Below are positions 35,434 through 45,926 of a DNA stretch of 64,000 nucleotides, in pieces. Each line of letters opens with the position of its first letter. The first letter of the stretch is position 1. The translations under genes were made by a program, and so were the position numbers. Below the pieces are notes generated by a model that was not told where the DNA came from, ran no database searches, and was given only the letters and a program-made list of their open reading frames with translations. Source of the stretch: Micropterus salmoides (lineage: Eukaryota > Chordata > Actinopteri > Centrarchiformes > Centrarchidae); the NCBI RefSeq assembly GCF_014851395.1, contig NW_024044459.1, forward strand, positions 3,074,112 to 3,138,111. Direction: 5' to 3'.

Positions 35434-38400
35434 CTGGTGAGGAAAAGACACCAGTCCAGCATCATCTTTGCTTTAACATTTTATTTTAAAGTTCTCTTCT
35501 GAAAAGGAAAAGGAAGACCGAAGAAATGGCTGAGATAGTTTTTCCACCACTCACCCTATCTGCTCTCCAGCTTTGATGGGCCTGCTGGAGAAGAAGGATA
35601 TCCTGGGGAAACGTAGATCCTGGTGCATGGTGAACACCTTCACAGCCAGCAGGTTGGGCTCACACAGATGGTTGATGAAGCGGCTGACGTTGCCAAAGAG
35701 TCTCGCATCAATACAGTGTACGTCTCCCACCTAAACAAGATGATGACCAAAAACAGACAGTCACATGTTCTTTGTGTACAAGGTTTTTACAAGGCTTTTT
35801 TTACAAGGTGGTTTTATAACCACCCTTTAATCTTTTATAACCACCCTTTAATCTTGGAGGCTGGAAGCTTTAAAAAAAAAAAAAACATTTTTGTTAGTTA
35901 GACAGGGTAATATACACACAGCACATACAGTTTTGGTTTTAGTGAAATTTGAGTAACAGCAGAGTTACTACTACTCTGGATAGACTCAAATCTATTATAT
36001 TTGACTCTCAGTTGATAAGTAGTTTGTGTCAAAACCGATTGTTACTCAATCAAACCTGTAAGTGTAATTGTATAATTATCACCTTCTGAACTTCTTACTC
36101 AGAAGTAAGATCTTGGCTGTTACACTTGAAGTATTCCCCGCCCCCACTACGTAGGCCTGCACACACCGGTTGACATCCTCCACCCTCCATTCAGGACTTA
36201 TACATTTCCAGAGTCAGGAAACGGGCAGGAAACATCACTGCAGATCCATCTCACCCTGTACACAATCTGTTCCAGCTCTTCCCCTCTGGTAGGAGCTACA
36301 GAGCACTGTACGCCAAAACCAACAGACTCAGGAACAGTTTCTTCCCACAAGCCATCCCTCTGATGAACAGCTGATTTCTGACTCACAGGGTCAGGAACAN
36401 NNNNNNNNNNNNNNNNNNNNNNNNNNNNNNNNNNNNNNNNNNNNNNNNNNNNNNNNNNNNNNNNNNNNNNNNNNNNNNNNNNNNNNNNNNNNNNNNNNNN
36501 NNNNNNNNNNNNNNNNNNNNNNNNNNNNNNNNNNNNNNNNNNNNNNNNNNNNNNNNNNNNNNNNNNNNNNNNNNNNNNNNNNNNNNNNNNNNNNNNNNNN
36601 NNNNNNNNNNNNNNNNNNNNNNNNNNNNNNNNNNNNNNNNNNNNNNNNNNNNNNNNNNNNNNNNNNNNNNNNNNNNNNNNNNNNNNNNNNNNNNNNNNNN
36701 NNNNNNNNNNNNNNNNNNNNNNNNNNNNNNNNNNNNNNNNNNNNNNNNNNNNNNNNNNNNNNNNNNNNNNNNNNNNNNNNNNNNNNNNNNNNNNNNNNNN
36801 NNNNNNNNNNNNNNNNNNNNNNNNNNNNNNNNNNNNNNNNNNNNNNNNNNNNNNNNNNNNNNNNNNNNNNNNNNNNNNNNNNNNNNNNNNNNNNNNNNNT
36901 CGTGTCCGTGTCGTACTTTCTATTTCCCCTTTTACAGGGGCGTAACACCTTCATCTGGTGTGGCCTCACAGGTGCGGAGTAGACATAATCGCACCCCGCT
37001 TTCAGGTGCTCCCCCTAGAAAGCAAGCCAAGAAGGTGGATGGTTTGGCAGCCAAGGTAGACACACTAGCCTCAGAATTCGCTGAGATTAAGGGGTTGCTC
37101 CTTAACCTTCAGCCAGGCAGGGGGGCTGCAAGCAGTGTGGACAGCCCAGCCGGGAGCCCCACCCCTCAAGGATTGGATGACGATGCCCTGTCTACAAGGG
37201 CTTCCTGCAGCCAGCTCTGCAAGGACAGACCTGGGAAGGGAGAAGTGAAGGCTTCCACCCGTGCTTCTGACACCGGCAGACGGGGAGCGGGTCCAGAGCA
37301 GGCTCAGAGGCTGCCCATGCTACAATTAAGTCAGTGGTCCGTATGGCACTGGCACGCTTGGGCTTGGATGAAGCACCAATTGCAGGTACCACAGCTAGTG
37401 CATTCTTTAGGCATCTCCCACCTGAGGCGGGTTTTTCTGTGCCACCTTCCCAGCCATACATTGAGGAGCTCCACAAATGCTGGCCAGACCCCAAGGCTTT
37501 TTCTCACCATACAACTGACGGCAGGGCCTTGGTTGCCATGCAGAATGCCAGCAGTTACGGGCTGGGCCAGATGCCGGCTGTGGAGCCAGTTATCGCGTCC
37601 CTCATTGTGTCACCCACTGAAGTGTTGAGACCGGATGCTCGCTGTCCTAGGCCGCAGTGTTGCATTACGGATGACTTTCTGGTGAGAGGTTATGATACAG
37701 CGGCACGTATTGGCCGTATTGGAAACTCTTTTTCCCACCTTATATTAGCTCTGTCCCAGTCTGTGCAATCCTCCGTCCAGAGCCTCAGTGATGCAGCTTT
37801 GCAGGCGTTTGCCCTTATGACTAGAGAGCTTGGTAGGCTAATGGCAACACTTACCTTGGCTCGTCGCCAGGTCTGGCTGGCCCAATCACCGCTTTTGGAG
37901 CAAGGCAGGAGGGCCCTACGCACTCTCCCTGTAGTACCAGGGGAGCTGTTCGGCCCAGCAGCGCAGCAGGCTTTGGAGCGGGGAATCCAGGCTAAACAAA
38001 CTAGGCAGCAGTTTGCTAGCCTTCAGGGGCCTACACCCCTACTGAGACAGCGCTTTGCATTCAAAGGCGTGGCCCATCAGTTCAAGGTGCTCCCATTCGG
38101 GCTTTCCCTAGCCCCAAGGGTCTTCACGAGGTGCATGCGGGCAGCACTGGCCCCGATGCAAGCCAGTGGTATGCAGATCCTCCCATATCTGGACGACTGG
38201 CTTATATGTGCTCTGAGGGGGGAACAGGTGGAGCAGGACACTGCCTCCCTTCTATGTCATGTGACAAGGTTGGGCCTTACCGTCAATTACGCCAAAAGCT
38301 GTCTGATACCCAGCCAAAGGGTGGTGTTCATTGGATTAACCCTGGACTCCTGTCACATGCTGGCCTTCCCAACTTCACGGCGGGGAGAGGCAACACTCCA

Positions 38401-41400
38401 GCTTCTCCGTAATTTCCAGAGGGACAGGAGGTTGAGGTACAGCCTTTTTCTCAGGTTGATGGGTATGTTGACCTCTGTTACCTCTATCAGTGGTGCCACT
38501 GGGCCTACAACCATTCCAAATTTGGATCAATGGCCTCCATTCAGATCCGCAATTACACAGATCCAAGAGAGTCAGGGTGTCCTCCCGATGCCTACTAGTG
38601 TTACGGCCATGGAGAGATGGGGCATATCTGTCCAAGGGCATCTCACTGGGTTTGATCCCATCGCGTTAGGAGGTAGTGGTAACCGGCGCGTCGCCCACAG
38701 GGTGGGGGGCAGCGTGGCAGCACAGGGCAGTGAGTGGCCTCTGGACGAGCCAGGAAAGGATGGAGCATATAAATGTGCTTGAGCAGCGGGCTATCGGTTT
38801 GGCGCTGGACGAGTTCCTGCCACATTGGAGAGGCAGGCATGTTCTTGTTCGATCCGACACACATCAGCTGTCTACCATGTAAATCGGCAAGGAGGCACCA
38901 GGTCGGCCACGTCGCTACAGGTCGCATGGCGACTCCTGGTATGGGCTTTCTCCCGCTTGGCCAGCCTCAAGGCCATGTACTTGCCAGGACAACAGAACGT
39001 GGTGGCTACCTCTCCCGCCAGACGCCTCCCGCTGGGGAGTGGAGACTCCACCCAGGGGTGGTAGAGGAAATATGGGGCAAATATTGCACAGCAGAAGTGG
39101 ACCTGTTTGCATTACCTGAGACATTACAAGCAGGCAACTGCTGGCTTTTGCCATGGCTACACCATTCACCTTTGCCTGTTTTTGTTGCTAGCTAATAAGG
39201 ATAGCTATGTTAACTTTGGAAAACAGCTGTCGAAGTTACCACGCTGTATAACTAGTAGTCTACAGGTGCGCTCGAGATAACTGGCTGACTTTCGCCGACT
39301 TGATAGATAGGGGAATAAAAACAGCGCTGCGACATGCACGCATAACTCTGCAGACCAGTGACTGGCAGGCGAGCAGAGAGAAAATGGCCAACAATAAGCT
39401 TCAGTTTAGCTGGAAATGTACAGTGTAAATTACAGTAAATAGAGACTGCAGCTTCTCAAGATTAAAGCAAAGCTACCATGTGTTATTTACACACCTGCCT
39501 AAAACCTTTGCACAGTACTGGACGTGTGTAGACAAAGGTAATGTATTTAAAAATATGAGGTCAAAATAAAAGATAATAAAAGCTTAAATGTCATAATATT
39601 TACAAAGCCTTTTGTATTAGGCCTGTCTTGTAATCTCCTCACCTGGACCAGCATGTGGCAGATCTCTTGGTGACCCTCAGCAGCTGCTGCATGAAGGGGG
39701 GTGCCTCTGTTTTGGCCCTCCATCGAAAAGTTGGGGTCCTTCCCAGCAACTGTAATGTACAAAGTTTGTTCTATTAGTGTGATAATGCAAATGCTAAAAA
39801 AGATACATTGAGTTATTAGGGCCCAAGCACAAATTGTGCAAGGACCCTATTAAATTGCAAGGAATTATTATTCTTTTTCTTCTCGCAAATGGATCACATT
39901 TGAGGCCCTAGAGGTGCTCAAAAACTCTTTGTACAAATGTCAGAAGTGGCAAAGGTTTATGTCTGATATAAGCATGGGTGTGGCAAAATAGCACCATAGC
40001 GGCCCCTACAGATTTTTAATGAAGGAGCCCCAGCTTTACCCTTCACCTAGATGCACAAAAGATTTGTGGCAGACCCGTATCATCCCAAGACACAAAAAAA
40101 GCCTCTTGGAGCCATACGATAAGCCTAACAAGAAGTCAGCTATTTTGAACTGAATGAGCAAATTTCGCCATTTTACAGGCTCCATACTTTAACTCCCACA
40201 GAATGAATGGATCGCAGTATAATCGTAAAGACATTGGCGATGAAAAGTTGTGCCTAGCGCCACATTCAGACCAACCTCGGGACCAGGCACGCATGGCACG
40301 CCCCGACACGCATGAAGGCGCAAGGGCCCGTTCATCGCTGTTTGCAGCTTTAATTGTAACTGAAGCCGTTTTATGTCAAATAACATATTTGAGTTACCTA
40401 GGAGATGAATGACCTTCTGGAGCTCTCCTTGTTTTGCAGAGATGTACAGTTGTCTAGTTGGATACTTCACTTTCTTTGGTTTCAGGCTAAAAAGAATAAA
40501 AGGTCTCAATCAATTATCAAAGTGCAAACTGTTGCCCCACACTGCACTTTTTTGAAAACAAAATATTTAAATGGTGAACCTTACTTCTCATCATCCAGTG
40601 CCATTAGAATATTCTCCAGTGACTCTTTAGGTACTCTATCTGCAGCACACACAGCCTCGCCCTCTAAACTGCAGAGAAAAAGCAAGTAGTAAGAGTTTTA
40701 TTTTACCCCAGTTGTAATTAACATGAACTGTCATTTAATTGTGAGTGTAGAGATTTCAATATGAGGAGATGACGTTAGATAAGCAGCGTCAGTCCTGTGG
40801 TACCTGCTCGGGCTCTCATCTCTGCTCCTCTGTGGCTTGCTGGTCTTCTTAGCTCTGAGTATCTGTGGAACAGCAGGCGTGGTTGGTACGGATGGCAGGG
40901 TGGCTACAGTGGGAACAGCTGGAAGTGATGGCCCGGGCTTGGATCTGGGTACAGAGGGTGACGGTGCAGCCTTTAACATTGTGATCTCCTTTGCCCCGCT
41001 GGCATCCTCTCCGCAGTGGGGGCAAAACTTGAGATCCTTCAAAATGGAGGCACAGTCGCGGTGAAAGCGGTGGGAGATGCTGCCATGTGGCCTGCACTCC
41101 ATGAAGGTGCCCTGTGGGATGGAACAGGAGAACTATTGAAGGTCAAGAACTGCAGTATCCAAGCTCAGTCTGGCAACCTTGCAACTGGGGCCGCAATGCC
41201 ACCACCAGCAATGTGGGGGGAAACTTATGGGGGGGCATTTTAAGTTGGAACATTTATCCAATATCTTTAGCCCTCCATAACGGGGTGTATTTAATCATTA
41301 CTTTTACCTGAAAATTCTGACTGTTTCCAATTACTTGGGCTGTCTATATATATTTTTAATCAAATCAAAAGTTCGTATTATTTGAGCTACTGCACAATCT

Positions 41401-44400
41401 GTCCATGTAGCCCCTGACAACTGCCTAAGTACACCTTGAGATAAGTTCCCCTCGTTGAGAATCACTGCTTTACATTATGAGGGAGGGTGGAGAGTGAAAA
41501 GAGAGAGGAGGAAGAGCACACAGAGAAAGAGGATAAGGAAAAGGAGATGAGAGGGGGATGGATATGGGAGTGTTTCTCACATATAGACTTATTTAGGTTT
41601 GTGTGTGTGTGTGTGTGTGTGAGTGCGTGGAAAAGAGAACTGTAGGTGAGCAGATTCAAGTAGTGAGTAAACACTAAAATACTAAAATAAGGTGGAGAAT
41701 GAAGTTAAATTAAAGAGGTGAAATAAGAAATAACCTACTAGAAACAGAAATACATCCCTCTGCCCAGTCTTGGTTATGACTTCTATTTAGAATTGTCCCA
41801 TAGATTACCACTGATATCCTGATTCAAAATAATGTACAGTATGGTTCTAATGTCAGGTCTCCATGTGTCTATAGTATCAGAGTGCTTCGTTTGCCCTCAC
41901 CGCCCTGCAGAAGAGTCCACAGCCAGGGCAGCACTGGTGCTTGACCATGCCAGCCCGGTGGTCCTCACACAGAACCAGCAGATGGACCGTGTTCGAGGGT
42001 CGCATCATTTCCTGCTTCATCACACGCCTCTGGCAACGACTCAGCTGTGGAGTGAAATGAAGGAGCCGTTTATAAAAATAACCTAACATACTGTTATAAC
42101 ATTAAAAGCAATAGGTTTCGACTACCATTGGTGCTTTTAAACTCCTCTTAACCTTACTCAGCAACAGATTACATTGATTTTTTAATCTGATCACAAATAT
42201 TCAGTGCTTTCCTTTCAGGGCTATCCTTGGGATTCCAGAATGAAAAACAGCTAAAACTGTTCCACTGAAACGTATACCAATAAGGATTACCCTCGTACAA
42301 AGGGCTTTAAAAGGCAATTCCACTCGAAATCACACATGGCATACTAATAAAATGTCAAAATCAAAGTGACACATCAGAGTTTACCATTCCATCCATGCTC
42401 TCCATGGCCATGCAGGTCTGATCCAGTGTGGACAGGCTGCCTACACTGTGAGGAGTCTCCATCCGACAGCAGCACAGCGGTAACTCCTCAGCCAAGTCTG
42501 TTTCTGTCACCTCAGCATTTGCTGCTACACCTGCGCACACACATCACATTATTTCACCACACATCACACCAAGAAACAGACCAGTGGACTATAAAATTGT
42601 ATTCTGTAGAAGAGAAATGGGACATGATAACTTTAGATCTATGTTACGAAGCCAACGGAGTCAATGAGATGCTCTTATCACCTGACAGGGGGGGTAAGAG
42701 CAGCTCTTCCTGAGCTTTAAGGTCCAGATAGTCCAAAGCCAGCTCAGTGTATTCAACATGGCTGCCATCTCCAGGTTCAACCTCCAGCAGCATTTCATTT
42801 CTGACAGCATTCAGAGTCTCTGGTAGAATTACTGGCTTCTCCTCTGCTACAGCTGGGTTCTTCTCCACGCAGGCTCCTGGCTGCTCTTTCTGATTAAAAC
42901 ACAGAATGACATTTGTATGTATTAGTATTCCATAAAAGATAGAAATAGAAATAAAGATTAATAGATAGATAAGTGCAGATTCAGATTTTCTTTTCTGCCT
43001 CCGTTGATCTAGTGGCTGCACATAGTGGATATATAGTGGCATTATGTGAACTAAAGCAAGGGTGTGAATGTATGAAACAGATATTATGACTATCAAGTAT
43101 CCAAGTATGCAATGGGGGGTTTATTTTATTTCTTTTACTGAGCCAGCTGGTAGAAAGATTGATGTATACTACCTCCTAATAACAGATCAATGCTGCCTCT
43201 GGTTTATAAACATAATTTGAAAAATCTATTTTATGCAAAAGTGAACATGTTGTTTGAGGCATTAATTTGCTCTTCTGGGTTACTGACAGGAGGTCTGACA
43301 CACATGAATAAATAAGTGGACCTGCCTTCTCCTGCTGTTTAAGGGCCTTGGCTTTCTTCTTGGGGACCAGGTTGTACATTCCCATCTTCCTCTTCTTCCT
43401 CTTCACAGCTAAGAAGGGCACACAGAGTGAGGTTACATGGAGGCCAGAAGTCATCATGAGGACATAATACCTCAAAATTCACCTTTGAGACTACATGTAA
43501 CATCAAAGGGCCAAGCGTGTACTTTAAAAACTGATTATTACTGCATGGAAAACATGTTACTACATGATTTAATTCATCAATGAAACCTTGACATTAATGG
43601 GCTGTAACTCACAACACCACCAGTAAAACAACAAAAGCTTTAAAAAAGCATACAGTCCCCTCCAAAAGTATTAGAACGGTAAGGCAAATTCCTTTGTTTT
43701 TTGTTGTTCACTGAAGACATTTGGGTTTAAGATCAAAAGATGAGTATGAGACTTTTATCAGAATTTTAGCTATTTTATAATAGTAAAATACAATCACACA
43801 GTATAGGGAGAAAATATATATATATATATTATGCTAATATCTGCTAATATCAATCATTTAAATGCAACAGAACAGAGAGATATTGTATTTTGCATACAAG
43901 TTGAGCTAAGCTAATTGTCTAGACATATTTCTAAAAATTGCACCAGAATTATTGGTCAAATTGCTGCAACCTGTTTTGCATCAGGTATTTTTAAAAGTTA
44001 GATTCAACTAATAAAGTGTGCAAAAGAAAGTATCAACAACCTGACTGAGGTTTCATGGACGTGAAGACAGCTTTCCCCTCTTTGCCTTTCTGGCTGTGAC
44101 AAAGCTCAGTGTTAGATGGTGGTCCAGACATCTGTGAATGTATCAGGCTTGACTTTGGGGCCTTCTTGCCTCCAGGCTTTGGAGGAAAAAAAGAAAACCT
44201 ATTTCATTATTTATTTAATAAATGAGAAAGGTGAAGGCAAGAACAAACTAGTTATTACATTTAAATTCATTAGTACAGTAGTTAGTATACCAGTTATGCA
44301 TTTTTGACACATTTTGTTATTTTGCAGCCTACACAATATACACACAGAGGTACAGACAGTGAAGGTGATGTTGCTATAGACTAAATGAAAAATGGTACAG

Positions 44401-45286
44401 ATATTTATAATAGTGTTAATGGTAACAATCGTAATGTTAATGATTATAATAACAATAATAACAATAAGACTAGCAACAATAGTCGTTGCAGCAGAGGGTG
44501 TCGAGCAGGAACACGGGGGCAGCAGGTGACCCGCAACCACAGATCCAGACTCCACAGCTCCAGAGCCAGAAAACCTGCAGGAAGTGATAGGAGAGAGGAG
44601 AGAGACGAGAAAGCACAAGACTGCCAGAAAGGGGAGAAGTTGTGTTAGTAACATGCAATAATGGGATGAGGTTGCATACAGAGGGAGAGAAAGTAGAGGA
44701 GAGAGGAGCTCAGTGCATCATGGGAAATCCCCCGGCAGTCTAGGCCTATAGCAAAAAGAAGCCACGAGGTCCAAGGAACTGCCTGCAGAGCTCAGGTTTT
44801 TAATCGAGGCACACATCTAGGGAAGGCTACCCAAAAATGTGTTGCATTGACAGTTCTGAAGACCACAGTGGCCTCCATAATTGTTAAATGTAAGAAATTT
44901 GTAACAACCAAGACTCTTCAAAGAACCAGAGAAAGCTTAAAGGAGCAAAGTACAGAGATATCCTTGATAAAGACTTGGTCTAGAGCACTCAGGACCTCAG
45001 ACTGGACAATGATTCCCAGCACAAAGTCAAGTCAAGCCAAGCCAAGATGGTAACTTGTATAACACTGTTCTAGTCTTCCGACCACTCAAAGCGCTTTTAT
45101 CCTACATCAAATTCACCCCATTCATACACTGATGGCAGAGGTAACATGCTAACTGCTCATCAGAAACAGAAATTAACATTCACACACCAACAGCATCTTC
45201 CAATTAGTAGGCAGAGTGGTCCAGCCTGACACCTCTGGGAGATCTGAAAATGGCTGTCCACTGACATTTCCCACCAACCAAACTGA

Positions 45287-45375
<89 letters not shown>

Positions 45376-45882
45376 TGTTGGATTCTGACCTAGGAATGCA
45401 TGTCAATCTCTTTCTCTCTAACTTTTCTATGTTTCTCTGCAGCTCTCCAGCACAAAATGAACAGAAAATGTGCAAAAATAATCTGTACTTTCATTTAATT
45501 GATATAAAAGATAAATAACAAATTATATTACCTTAACAAAATTAACTTTCTGATGCCTTTTACTGAGAAATTCCATACTGGAGGTTTTCCCTTACTGAGC
45601 ACTCTTCCAACCTTCTTTTTTATTTTACAATTTATTAGTCCATCCACACAGATTTCTCCATCAGTATTGTTTCTGTCTTCCTTTCTCATGTTATCACTGA
45701 GATTTCCAACTTGTGGTTGGCGTTTAAAAAATTATAACAGAAATTAATTTTAAAAAGTGCTATACAACACTCATCAGTATGTGTGTTTACCTTGACAACA
45801 GGTGTTTTTTCTCCTGTAGTGGCGAATAAAGTGCCTGAACTGTGAGTTTGTCCCTCTGGGCTCCCAGCAGAAGCCGAAGCAA

Positions 45883-45926
<44 letters not shown>

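Noticed and set aside
36391..36969. 192-codon minus-strand frame
   Set aside because: Almost entirely N translated as X across the assembly gap.
42890..43320. Extra ehmt1 exon reading LDQRRQKRKSES
   Set aside because: Basic and acceptor-preceded, but no donor follows; noted only as an alternative to the GC-AG intron.
45173..45518. Frames with Arg-Glu and Ser-Leu repeats on the two strands
   Set aside because: Products of the (GA)n microsatellite in an ehmt1 intron.
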